From positions 1 through 10,128 of the forward strand of contig JAJXDX010000041.1 of the NCBI GenBank assembly GCA_021640185.1: a stretch of DNA of 10,128 bases. Reading direction: 5' to 3'. Origin of the DNA: Oscillospiraceae bacterium (GTDB lineage Bacteria; Bacillota; Clostridia; Oscillospirales; Acutalibacteraceae). Each line of letters starts with the position of its first letter. Within the stretch, counting starts at the first letter, position 1. The position numbers and the translations under genes are program-made. The notes beneath the pieces were generated by a model, which saw only the letters and a program-made list of their open reading frames with translations, ran no database searches and had not been told where the DNA came from. Positions 1-5,750 of the stretch are shown here, piece by piece.

Positions 1-1138
1 GGATCTTGCCCAGACTGGCCATGACCCAGCCGCTTACGGTGGACGCCTCGCAATCGGTATGGCAGCCGAAATGCGACATCATGTCGAAAAGCTCCATGGA
101 GCAGAGCACGCTGCTCTGCCCGTCCTCGGCCGGGCGGATAGACGTGACCACCTCGTCGTGCTCATCCCAGATCTCGCCGACCAACTCTTCCAGAATGTCC
201 TCCATCGTCACGATGCCCAGCGTGCCGCCGTACTCGTCGGAAACGACGGCCATGTGGGTCTTTTCCTGCTGCAGCAAACGCAGCAGCAGGCGGATCTTCA
301 TCGTGGGCGGGACGAACACGGCCGGGGTGAGCACATCCGCCGGGGCGGGATGCCGTCCCTCGTCGCGGAACACGTTCTTTTGATGCACGATGCCGACGAT
401 GTCGTCGATCGTACCGTCATACACCGGCAGCCGGGAATACTCCGTTTCGCGGAACACCTGCATCAGCTGCTCCGGCGTGGCGTGCAGCTCCACGCCCACC
501 ACGTCGACGCGCGGGATCAGGATATCGACCGCCTCGCGGTCGTTGAACCCGATGACGCGGCGGATCATATCGCTCTCCTGTTCGCCCAGCGAGCCGCCCT
601 GCTCCGCTTCGTCCACGATCGTCAGCAGCTCTTCCTCGGTCACGGCGGTGTCGCCGGCCGATTTGAAGATGCGCCCGAGCAGCCGTTTCCACTGCGAAAA
701 CAGCCAGTTGACGGGATACAGCAGGTACGAGATCACGCGGATGATCGGCGCGCTGGTCATGGCGAAGCCCTCGGCGTGGTCCTTGGCCACGCTTTTGGGC
801 GAGATCTCGCCAAAGATCAGCACGACGACGGTGGAAACGACGGTCGAGATCGTCGTACCGCGTCCTTCGCCGTACAGGCCGACGAAATAGATCGTGGAGA
901 TCGAGGCAAGCAGGATGTTCACGATGTTGTTGCCCACCAAGATCGTGGACAGCAGCCGGTCATACTCCTCCGACAGCCGCTGCACGAGCTTCGCGCGGCG
1001 GTTGCCGGAATCGGCAAGGCTTTTGATGCGGATACGGTTGAGCGACGAGAAGGCGGTCTCCGTTGCGGAAAAATACGCGGAAAAGGCCACCAGCACCAGC
1101 ATGAGCAGAAAGGTGCGTATACTGTCCGGGTCGTTCAT
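1..1138 (-). CDS. CorC/HlyC family transporter (CNNM + CBS domains), 3' end outside window
   Basis: The first 379 residues are present; the C-terminus lies beyond base 1. An N-terminal CNNM/DUF21 membrane domain covers roughly residues 8-155. It opens with a hydrophobic helix and the ATETAFSSLNR motif at 25-35, and carries GEISPKSVAKDHAE at 110-123. A linker leads into a CBS pair at about 205-320 (RLPVYD, GIVHQKNV, EYGGTLGIVTMEDILEE). The start of the CorC_HlyC domain follows from about 333. This family is named for hemolysins but is best understood as divalent-cation (Mg2+/Co2+) transport or efflux, with CBS domains sensing nucleotides. The ATG at 1138 is preceded by AGGAGG at 1151-1156. The gene is divergent from spoVAE, and no clear promoter was found. 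The family call is secure; the substrate is not known. Confidence 0.93.
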   Translation of the reverse strand, partial: MNDPDSIRTFLLMLVLVAFSAYFSATETAFSSLNRIRIKSLADSGNRRAKLVQRLSEEYDRLLSTILVGNNIVNILLASISTIYFVGLYGEGRGTTISTVVSTVVVLIFGEISPKSVAKDHAEGFAMTSAPIIRVISYLLYPVNWLFSQWKRLLGRIFKSAGDTAVTEEELLTIVDEAEQGGSLGEQESDMIRRVIGFNDREAVDILIPRVDVVGVELHATPEQLMQVFRETEYSRLPVYDGTIDDIVGIVHQKNVFRDEGRHPAPADVLTPAVFVPPTMKIRLLLRLLQQEKTHMAVVSDEYGGTLGIVTMEDILEELVGEIWDEHDEVVTSIRPAEDGQSSVLCSMELFDMMSHFGCHTDCEASTVSGWVMASLGKI

Positions 1139-1170
1139 TTGGTCGTGTTTCCTCCTAATATCGGTTTTGA

Positions 1171-1200
1171 TGAATGATCGGGGCTGCGCCGGGGATACTG
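1171..1200 (+). promoter_or_regulatory. Forespore (sigma-G/sigma-F-like) promoter of spoVAE
   Basis: TGAATG (1171-1176) is followed after 17 bases by GATACTG (1194-1200). This is close to the sigma-G consensus TGAATA / CATACTA. The stretch GGGGATACTG also fits the sigma-F -10 pattern GGNNANAMTR. The start point would fall near 1207, giving a very short leader. It fits the biology because spoVA genes are forespore-expressed. The call rests on pattern matching only. Confidence 0.5.
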
Positions 1201-1221
1201 TGCGCGAAGGGATGGATGAGC

Positions 1222-1587
1222 ATGGATATCGCGATGATCGTCAAAGCGTTCGCCGTGGGCGGCCTGATCTGCGTGGTCGGGCAGCTGCTGATGGACTACA
1301 CCAAGCTGACGCCCGCACGGATACTCGTGGCCTTCGTCACGCTGGGCGTTGGCCTGACCGCCGTCGGCCTGTACGGACCGCTGGTCAGATTCGCCGGCTG
1401 CGGCGCTACCGTGCCGCTGACCGGCTTCGGCTACACCTTGGCCATGGGCGTGCGGGAGGCCGTGCAAAAGGACGGCCTGCTCGGCGTGCTGACCGGCGGT
1501 GTCACCGGCGCGGCGGGCGGCATCACCGCCGCCATCGCCGCAGGGCTGCTGTGCGCACTGTTCTCTCGCTCCGGCGCCAAATCCTGA
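1222..1587 (+). CDS. spoVAE: Stage V sporulation protein AE (SpoVAE)
   Basis: A 121-residue hydrophobic protein, close to the usual ~116 residues. Recognisable SpoVAE features are FAVGGLICVVGQLLMD at 10-25, KLTPARI at 28-34, a second membrane segment, then YGPLVRFAGCGATVPLTGFG at 51-70 and GLLGVLTGG near 86-93. SpoVA proteins form the inner-membrane channel that moves Ca-dipicolinic acid into and out of the spore. I place the start at 1222 (MDIAMIV) because AAGGGA at 1207-1212 is 9 bases upstream. The in-frame ATGs at 1174 and 1216 are badly spaced. No spoVAC or spoVAD flanks it: its neighbours are corC (divergent) and a lipoprotein (convergent). It is therefore either an orphan copy or separated from its usual partners. 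Confidence 0.9.
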   Translation: MDIAMIVKAFAVGGLICVVGQLLMDYTKLTPARILVAFVTLGVGLTAVGLYGPLVRFAGCGATVPLTGFGYTLAMGVREAVQKDGLLGVLTGGVTGAAGGITAAIAAGLLCALFSRSGAKS

Positions 1588-1598
1588 CGCCGGGCGAG
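1565..1598. repeat. Stem-loop across the spoVAE stop codon
   Basis: CTCGC-T-CCGGCG (1565-1576) pairs with CGCCGG-GCGAG (1588-1598), an 11-bp stem with one bulged T. The TGA stop codon of spoVAE lies in the loop. There is no U-tract on the 3' side in either direction (a T-tract precedes it on the minus strand), so it is not a classic intrinsic terminator. It may still limit read-through or protect the 3' ends of the two convergent transcripts. Confidence 0.4.
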
Positions 1599-1608
1599 CA
1601 AAAAAGCA

Positions 1609-2061
1609 TCAGCCCTCCGTGACCTCGATCTTCAGCGTGTAGGTAGCACCGGCCTTGATGTCGGTGGAATCGACTCCGGTCTGGGCATATTCACCGTCGA
1701 TGTAGAACGCCCAATAGCTGCCGTCGGTGTCATAGTCGGCCGTGATGCCGTTGACCGTCTTGACGTACAGGCCATACTGGCTGTCCTCACCGGCGATCAG
1801 ATCCAGCGCCAGCAGCGCGGCGCCGACGGTCTTTTCATTCGTTTTGACGTTGAACAGGCTGCGGGCGCCTTCGCTGTCGATGACCTCCAGCGTGAAGGCG
1901 GTGTCGCCCTGCCCGACGTCCTTAGCACCGGCGGACGAAGAAGGCGCAGACGAGGACAGCGTGGGATCCGGCTTTTTCTCGGTGTTGCCGCAGGCGGCGG
2001 CACCGAACAGGATCATCAGGGACAGCAGAGCGGCAAGGCCGCGGGCAAACAGCTTTTTCAT
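1609..2061 (-). CDS. DUF4430 domain lipoprotein
   Basis: A 150-residue secreted protein. Residues 1-23 form a signal peptide (MKKLFARG, then a hydrophobic stretch), ending in a lipobox-like FGAAAC with C24 as the probable lipidation site. A Ser/Pro-rich linker occupies about 29-45. A DUF4430 (transcobalamin C-terminal-like, beta-grasp) domain covers about 53-148, with GSYWAFYIDGEYAQTGVDS at 114-132 and KAGATYTLKIEV at 137-147. Proteins of this kind sit on the cell surface, and some lie beside cobalamin or ECF transporters. Here there is no such neighbour, so the ligand is unknown. The start is supported by TAAGGAG at 2070-2076. The gene has its own promoter and appears monocistronic. Confidence 0.85.
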   Translation of the reverse strand: MKKLFARGLAALLSLMILFGAAACGNTEKKPDPTLSSSAPSSSAGAKDVGQGDTAFTLEVIDSEGARSLFNVKTNEKTVGAALLALDLIAGEDSQYGLYVKTVNGITADYDTDGSYWAFYIDGEYAQTGVDSTDIKAGATYTLKIEVTEG

Positions 2062-2153
2062 GGGTTTTTCTCCTTACGCTTTTTCGGCCGGCCGGCTCAC
2101 GGTCAGCCGTTTTTTCTTCGGGCGCGGCCGGACGACCGCCTACCCAGTTTAAT

Positions 2154-2182
2154 AGTATAGCATATCCCGCCGCGCGGCGCAA
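2154..2182 (-). promoter_or_regulatory. Sigma-A-type promoter of the DUF4430 lipoprotein
   Basis: Read on the minus strand: TTGCGC (2182-2177), a 17-base spacer, then TATACT (2159-2154). A perfect inverted repeat, CGGCGC-AA-GCGCCG at 2175-2188, covers the -35 box and could be an operator. Confidence 0.7.
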
Positions 2183-2209
2183 GCGCCGTGACGCGGCAAA
2201 AACGCAAGA

Positions 2210-2231
2210 AAACGGCGAAAACTCGCCGTTT
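2210..2231. repeat. Perfect 9-bp inverted repeat between divergent promoters
   Basis: AAACGGCGA (2210-2218) and TCGCCGTTT (2223-2231) are separated by 4 bases. The repeat sits just upstream of the oadB -35 box and upstream of the lipoprotein promoter. It could be a regulator site or a remnant terminator; on the minus strand a T-rich stretch follows it. Confidence 0.5.
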
Positions 2232-2236
2232 GGGGC

Positions 2237-2265
2237 TTGACAAACCGCAGCATCGCGGCTACAAT
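2237..2265 (+). promoter_or_regulatory. Consensus sigma-A promoter of the riboswitch-oadB-oadG unit
   Basis: TTGACA (2237-2242), a 17-base spacer, TACAAT (2260-2265). The start point is expected near 2272, giving a leader of about 220 bases. The leader is accounted for by the riboswitch and terminator below. No protein gene lies in 2062-2493. Confidence 0.85.
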
Positions 2266-2314
2266 GGTCTTGTTGCCGTCACAGCGGGCAAAACCGGCTG
2301 CGGGGGCGTAGAGC

Positions 2315-2406
2315 GTAAAAGGGAGTAGCCGGCGGGACATCCCGCTTCTCCGGCGTCAATGCACGGCCGCACGGCCCGCTTGAGGATGAAACGGCAAGAC
2401 TTTTAC
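2315..2406 (+). ncRNA. yybP-ykoY family (Mn2+) riboswitch aptamer
   Basis: The P1 arms GUAAAAG (2315-2321) and CUUUUAC (2400-2406) are perfectly complementary over 7 bp. Inside them are the family's conserved strings GGAGUAG (2322-2328) and GGCAAGA (2393-2399). The middle contains a GCGGG/CCCGC hairpin (about 2334-2347), a GUCAAU segment (2355-2360) and a GGCC/GGCC hairpin. These are the diagnostic GGGAGUAGC...GCAAGAC ends of yybP-ykoY RNAs, which bind Mn2+ and usually switch expression on. The gene controlled is an OadB-type Na+ pump subunit, which is not among the usual targets I know (mntP, terC, cation ATPases). Confidence 0.87.
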
Positions 2407-2452
2407 CGCCCGGGGCGAAGTGTGCCCGGGCGGTGAAGGTCTTTTTCTTTTT
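2396..2452 (+). terminator. Riboswitch-controlled intrinsic terminator
   Basis: Bases 2396-2414 pair with 2425-2443 over 19 positions (mostly Watson-Crick, a few G-U) around a 10-base loop. A U-rich run follows (2442-2452). The 5' arm contains the aptamer's AAGA and the whole P1 3' arm, so ligand-bound P1 and the terminator exclude each other. Inference: Mn2+ stabilises P1, prevents termination and turns oadB on. Confidence 0.88.
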
Positions 2453-2493
2453 GCTCTGCGCGGCGACAAAGATGAAGGAAAAGAGGAAAAACG

Positions 2494-3600
2494 ATGGGAG
2501 AGTTGTTCGCCAACGTACTGAACCTGCAATGGCAGCAGGTCGTGATGTGGTGCATCGGCGGGATCCTGATCTTTTTGGCGATCAAAAAGGACATGGAGCC
2601 GACGCTGCTGCTGCCGATGGGCTTCGGCGCGATCCTGGTCAACCTGCCGCTGTCCGGCGCGATCGGCGAAGAAGGACCGCTGACCGTGCTGTACAACGCC
2701 GGGATCGCCAACGAGCTGTTCCCGCTGCTGCTGTTCATCGGCATCGGTGCGATGATCGACTTCGGTCCGCTGCTGTCTGACCCAAAGCTGATGATCTTCG
2801 GCGCGGCGGCGCAGTTCGGCATCTTTTTCACGCTGAGCATGGCGTCACTGCTGGGCTTCGACCTCAAGGACGCGGCCACGATCGCGATCATCGGCGCGGC
2901 GGACGGCCCGACCTCGATCTTCGTGGCCAACTTCTTCGGCACGAAATATATCGGGGCGATCATGGTGGCGGCGTATTCGTACATGGCGCTGGTGCCGATG
3001 GTGCAGCCGCCGGTCATCCGCCTGCTGACGACCAAAAAGGAGCGCCGGATCCGCATGGCGTACAAGCCCGGCTCCGTTCCGCGCGCGGCCAAGATCCTGT
3101 TCCCGATCGTGATCACGGCGATCACCGGCATCGTATCGCCCAAAAGCGTGGCGCTGGTCGGCTTTTTGATGTTCGGCAACCTGATCCGCGAATGCGGCGT
3201 GCTGGACAGCCTGTCCGAAACGGCGCAGAAGGTGCTGGCCAACCTGATCACGCTGATCCTGGGGCTGACGATCGCCTCGCAGATGAAGGCGGACGAATTT
3301 TTGACCGTGGAAACGCTGGGCATCCTCGCGCTGGGGCTGGTGGCATTCATCTTCGATACGGCGGGCGGCGTGCTGTTCGCCAAGCTGCTCAACCTGTTCC
3401 TCCCCGCCGGGAAAAAGATCAACCCGATGATCGGCGCGGCGGGCATCTCCGCCTTCCCGATGAGCGCCCGCGTCGTGCATAAGATGGGGCTGAAGGAGGA
3501 TAACCAGAACTTCCTGCTGATGCAGGCGGTCGGCGTGAACGTATCCGGTCAGATCGCGTCCGTCATCGCGGGCGGCATGATCCTGAACCTGATCCACTAA
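2494..3600 (+). CDS. oadB: Na+-translocating decarboxylase beta subunit (OadB/MmdB/GcdB family)
   Basis: A 368-residue polytopic membrane protein of normal family length. Key family motifs are IGIGAMIDFGPLL at 82-94, AIIGAADGPTSIFVAN at 131-146 (D137 is the conserved membrane Asp that binds Na+), FGNLIRECGVL at 227-237, and NPMIGAAGISAFPMSARV at 310-327. In known enzymes this subunit couples decarboxylation of a carboxybiotin to Na+ export. The alpha (carboxyltransferase) and biotin-carrier subunits are absent here; only a tiny gamma-like peptide follows. The start is fixed by GAGG at 2483-2486, 7 bases upstream. Expression should depend on the Mn2+ riboswitch. The specific decarboxylase it serves (oxaloacetate, methylmalonyl-CoA or glutaconyl-CoA) cannot be inferred. 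Confidence 0.93.
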   Translation: MGELFANVLNLQWQQVVMWCIGGILIFLAIKKDMEPTLLLPMGFGAILVNLPLSGAIGEEGPLTVLYNAGIANELFPLLLFIGIGAMIDFGPLLSDPKLMIFGAAAQFGIFFTLSMASLLGFDLKDAATIAIIGAADGPTSIFVANFFGTKYIGAIMVAAYSYMALVPMVQPPVIRLLTTKKERRIRMAYKPGSVPRAAKILFPIVITAITGIVSPKSVALVGFLMFGNLIRECGVLDSLSETAQKVLANLITLILGLTIASQMKADEFLTVETLGILALGLVAFIFDTAGGVLFAKLLNLFLPAGKKINPMIGAAGISAFPMSARVVHKMGLKEDNQNFLLMQAVGVNVSGQIASVIAGGMILNLIH

Positions 3601-3612
3601 GGAGGAGCAGAA

Positions 3613-3744
3613 ATGAACGTACAGGCGTTTTTGGACACCCTGCCGCTGATGGGCAAGGGGATGCTGGGGATCTTTTTGGTCGCGGCCGCGATCGTGCTGT
3701 CGATGTATCTGCTGCGCTGGCTGTTCCGCGAGCGGAAGAAATAA
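3613..3744 (+). CDS. OadG-related small membrane subunit (43 aa)
   Basis: A 43-residue protein with one membrane helix (about residues 13-35). It begins MNVQAFLDTLPLMGKGM and ends in a basic tail, LFRERKK. The LPLMGKGMLGIFLV segment resembles the N-terminal helix of OadG/MmdD gamma subunits, which anchor and assemble the pump. The usual Pro/Ala-rich hydrophilic tail of OadG is missing. GGAGGAG at 3601-3607 provides a strong ribosome binding site only 13 bases after the oadB stop, so the two genes are co-translated from one mRNA. Position, size and helix pattern support the call. Confidence 0.82.
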   Translation: MNVQAFLDTLPLMGKGMLGIFLVAAAIVLSMYLLRWLFRERKK

Positions 3745-3765
3745 GGATAACGACTTAAAGTCAGC

Positions 3766-3802
3766 AAAAAACCGGCTCCCCGTGACGGGGAGCCGGTTTT
3801 TT
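3766..3802. terminator. Bidirectional terminator between oadG and rhaA
   Basis: A 17-bp perfect stem (3766-3782 with 3786-3802), TGA loop, with six A at the left end and six T at the right end. It works for both convergent transcripts. Confidence 0.93.
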
Positions 3803-3818
3803 ATTTGCATTTTGTGCC

Positions 3819-5054
3819 TCAGCGCTTGCTGAGCACGTCGCGCTCGTAAGCGGCGACCTCGGTGTAGTAGTCCGCCGGGATGCCGCAGCGGCGCAGATAC
3901 TCGTTCCACACGTCGCCGAAGGGCATGGTCTTGAGCTCCTCCTGCATGACCATCAGCTTGGTGCCGTTGGCCTCGTCCTGCAGGGCGCGCAGCGCCGCGT
4001 GCGGCATCAGCAGGGCATTGAGCAGCGCCTTTTCGACGCTGCGCACGCCGGTGACCCACGCCGAGATGCGGTTGATCGACGCATCGAAATAGTCCGTGGC
4101 GATGAACACGCGGTCCAGTGCGTCGTGCGCCACGATCTCCTTGGCGATCTCGCGCGTTTCGTCGTCGAACAGTACGACGTGGTCGCTGTCCCAGCGCACC
4201 GGGCGCGTGACGTGCAGCGCGATGTGATCGTGGAACGCCAGCAGCGACGACACCTTATCGGACACGACCTCGGTGGGATGATAGTGGCCGTTGTCCATCA
4301 GCGGGGTGACGCCCTTATAGTCGACATAGCTCAGGCAGAACTCGGCCGAGCCGACGGTGTAGCTCTCCAGCCCGATGCCGAACACCTTGCTCTCCAGCGT
4401 GACGAACACCTTGCTCTTGTCGTAGGGGATGCTCAGGATCTCGTCAAGCGACTTTTTGAAGCGCATACGCGGCCCCAGCCGATCCGCCGGGATGTCCTTG
4501 TAGCCGTCCGGGATCCAGATGTTCATCACGCAGGGGATACCCGTTTCCTCCGCGAAATACTGCGAGATCTCGACGCAGCGCTTGCCGTGCTCCACCCAGA
4601 AATGACGGACCTCCTCGTCCGGCGAGGACAGCGTGAGGTTGTCCTTCACCATCGGGTGCGAGAAGAAGGTGGGGTTGAAGTCCAGCCCCATGCCGCGTTC
4701 TTTCGCGAACTCGACCCACTTTTTGAACTGCGCCGGGCCGATCTTGTCGCGGTCGACCTGCTCGCCGTCCATGATGGCATAGCTGGCGTGCAGGTTCAGC
4801 TTCTTTTTGCCGGGCATCAGCGAGAACGCCTTGTCGATGTCCGCCATCAGCTCCTCGGGCGTGGTGGCCTTGCCGGGATAGTTGCCGGTGGTCTGGATGC
4901 CGCCGGACAGCGCCTCGCGGCTGTCAAAGCCGGTCACATCGTCGCCCTGCCAGCAGTGGACGGAAACGGTGACGTCCTTCAGCGTATCAAGCGCCTTTTC
5001 GACGTCCACGCCAAGCGCGGCGTACATCTCTTTTGCCTGATCGAAACGTTCCAT
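3819..5054 (-). CDS. rhaA: L-rhamnose isomerase
   Basis: A 411-residue RhaA of full family length (EC 5.3.1.14), converting L-rhamnose to L-rhamnulose. Motifs include VSVHCWQGDDVTGF at 30-43, NLHASYAI at 87-94, GLDFNPTFFSHP at 123-134, and PLMDNGHYHPTEVV at 251-264. The metal and catalytic ligands expected from the E. coli enzyme are all present at a constant offset of 13: E221, D254, H281, D289, D291 and D321. The enzyme uses Mn2+. The start at 5054 (MERFDQAK) is chosen because AAGGA at 5063-5067 lies 8 bases upstream; an upstream in-frame ATG at 5186 would overlap the promoter. No rhaB, rhaD, rhaM or regulator is beside it, so the rest of the pathway must be elsewhere. Confidence 0.97.
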   Translation of the reverse strand: MERFDQAKEMYAALGVDVEKALDTLKDVTVSVHCWQGDDVTGFDSREALSGGIQTTGNYPGKATTPEELMADIDKAFSLMPGKKKLNLHASYAIMDGEQVDRDKIGPAQFKKWVEFAKERGMGLDFNPTFFSHPMVKDNLTLSSPDEEVRHFWVEHGKRCVEISQYFAEETGIPCVMNIWIPDGYKDIPADRLGPRMRFKKSLDEILSIPYDKSKVFVTLESKVFGIGLESYTVGSAEFCLSYVDYKGVTPLMDNGHYHPTEVVSDKVSSLLAFHDHIALHVTRPVRWDSDHVVLFDDETREIAKEIVAHDALDRVFIATDYFDASINRISAWVTGVRSVEKALLNALLMPHAALRALQDEANGTKLMVMQEELKTMPFGDVWNEYLRRCGIPADYYTEVAAYERDVLSKR

Positions 5055-5087
5055 ACGTTCTTTCCTTTCTGTTACCGAAAATAGACA

Positions 5088-5126
5088 CGGCCGGATGAGC
5101 GGCCGGACGGACGCGCAGATATGCGC
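5088..5126 (-). other. Two short hairpins in the rhaA 5' leader
   Basis: CGGCCG (5088-5093) pairs with CGGCCG (5100-5105), and GCGCA (5113-5117) with TGCGC (5122-5126). Both fall within the predicted transcript between the promoter and the start codon. They may stabilise the message; no known riboswitch is recognised. Confidence 0.4.
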
Positions 5127-5142
5127 CGCCCCTCTGTTTTCT

Positions 5143-5170
5143 ATTATAATGACGCGGCGGGCGATGTCAA
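5143..5170 (-). promoter_or_regulatory. Consensus promoter of rhaA
   Basis: On the minus strand: TTGACA (5170-5165), a 16-base spacer, TATAAT (5148-5143). Both hexamers match consensus exactly. A sugar catabolic gene with so strong a core promoter is probably held down by a repressor. No convincing operator was identified; ATCA-A-TGAT near 5181-5189 is a weak candidate. Confidence 0.85.
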
Positions 5171-5215
5171 CCTCTTTTTTCATCAATGATCAACTACGCG
5201 CACAACGTGTCATCT

Positions 5216-5249
5216 AAAAATGGCGCTTGCGCAGAAATGCGCAAGCGCC
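5216..5249 (-). terminator. Terminator of the HMA operon
   Basis: A perfect 11-bp stem (5222-5232 with 5239-5249) around a 6-base loop. On the minus strand it is followed by T5 (5220-5216). It lies just after the HMA stop codon and upstream of the rhaA promoter. Confidence 0.85.
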
Positions 5250-5259
5250 GCCGCCGATC

Positions 5260-5538
5260 TCAGCGCGAACGGCCAAAACCGAACAGCCCGCGCCGCCGAT
5301 GCGGTGCGCTCTCGATCCCCAGCACGCGGTAGCCCGTGCCGTCGAGTGCGGTGCGCACGGTGTCCTCGTCCGGCGCGGCATCGCCGATCAGCGTCGCCGT
5401 CCCGCGGCCGTGCGACGCGGAGATCCTGTACCCCGGCAATTTGGCGCGCAGCGCGTCGCAGACGTGCGCCTCGCACATCCCGCAGGCCATGCCGTCGATC
5501 CGCACGGTCGTTTCGATCTTTTCTGCCTTGTCGCTCAT
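5260..5538 (-). CDS. Heavy-metal-associated (HMA) domain protein
   Basis: A 92-residue soluble protein. The HMA (CopZ/MerP-like) fold covers about residues 7-75, with the metal site GMACGMCEAHV at 16-26 (C19 and C22), the usual GMxCxxC pattern. A basic tail follows at about 80-92 (HRRRGLFGFGRSR), which is unusual for CopZ and may contact nucleic acid, membrane or a partner. The start at 5538 has GGAGG at 5547-5551, 8 bases upstream. Its ATG overlaps the TGA of the preceding small gene (ATGA), so the two are translationally coupled. No copper ATPase or CsoR/CopY lies nearby. The metal could be Cu, Zn, or Fe/Mn if the DtxR-like operator is real. Confidence 0.87.
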   Translation of the reverse strand: MSDKAEKIETTVRIDGMACGMCEAHVCDALRAKLPGYRISASHGRGTATLIGDAAPDEDTVRTALDGTGYRVLGIESAPHRRRGLFGFGRSR

Positions 5539-5645
5539 TTTGCCGTCCTCCCGTCCGCACGCCCGGCGTGCTTCAATGCCTGCTTGACGGCTGCGGAGGC
5601 CACGCCCCACAGCACTGCCAGTCCCGTTGCCATCAGACCTTCCAT
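5535..5645 (-). CDS. 36-residue membrane peptide coupled to HMA gene
   Basis: This small gene begins MEGLMATGLAVLWG and ends GRADGRTAK. It has one short hydrophobic helix (about residues 3-19) followed by a basic segment (KQALKHAGRADGR). It has an excellent ribosome binding site, GGGAGG at 5654-5659, 8 bases before the ATG. Its stop codon overlaps the start of the HMA gene (ATGA). Promoter, operator and ribosome binding site all point to this ORF as the first cistron. I do not recognise the family. Plausible roles are a membrane anchor or transporter partner for the metallochaperone-like HMA protein, or only a leader peptide that couples translation. The sequence contains no Cys, so it is not a FeoB-associated Cys-rich peptide. 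Confidence 0.7.
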   Translation of the reverse strand: MEGLMATGLAVLWGVASAAVKQALKHAGRADGRTAK

Positions 5646-5674
5646 CCTGACCGCCTCCCGTATCGTTTATTGCA

Positions 5675-5690
5675 GTTAGCTTTCGCTAAC
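5675..5690 (-). promoter_or_regulatory. DtxR/MntR-like operator
   Basis: Perfect inverted repeat GTTAGC-4-GCTAAC. The core TTAGC-N4-GCTAA has the same half-site layout as DtxR/IdeR/MntR-type operators (TTAGG-N4-CCTAA). It covers the predicted transcription start of the small-peptide/HMA operon, where a metal-loaded repressor would block transcription. Confidence 0.55.
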
Positions 5691-5697
5691 CATCTTC

Positions 5698-5726
5698 AGT
5701 ATAACGCCCTTTTCCCTACCCGTCAA
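5698..5726 (-). promoter_or_regulatory. Promoter of the small-peptide/HMA operon
   Basis: On the minus strand: TTGACG (5726-5721), a 17-base spacer, TATACT (5703-5698). The start point would be near 5691, next to the inverted repeat at 5675-5690. Confidence 0.8.
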
Positions 5727-5750
5727 GAGGGTTTTTGCTTTTTTTCACCG

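Noticed and set aside
59..1177. Long plus-strand ORF opposite corC
   Set aside because: Its His/Asp/Arg-rich translation is an antisense shadow of a clear CorC gene; no ribosome binding site or domain.
1588..1608. T-tract terminator for the lipoprotein gene
   Set aside because: On the minus strand the T-run comes before the stem, not after it, so it is not a proper intrinsic terminator.
2149..2340. 63-codon minus-strand ORF upstream of oadB
   Set aside because: It overlaps two promoters and the riboswitch; no ribosome binding site.
2845..4059. 404-codon minus-strand ORF across oadB, oadG and rhaA
   Set aside because: It spans two real genes and a bidirectional terminator and has an Arg/Gln/His-rich shadow composition.
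3999..5084. 361-codon plus-strand ORF inside rhaA
   Set aside because: Antisense shadow of rhaA, which has all catalytic residues.
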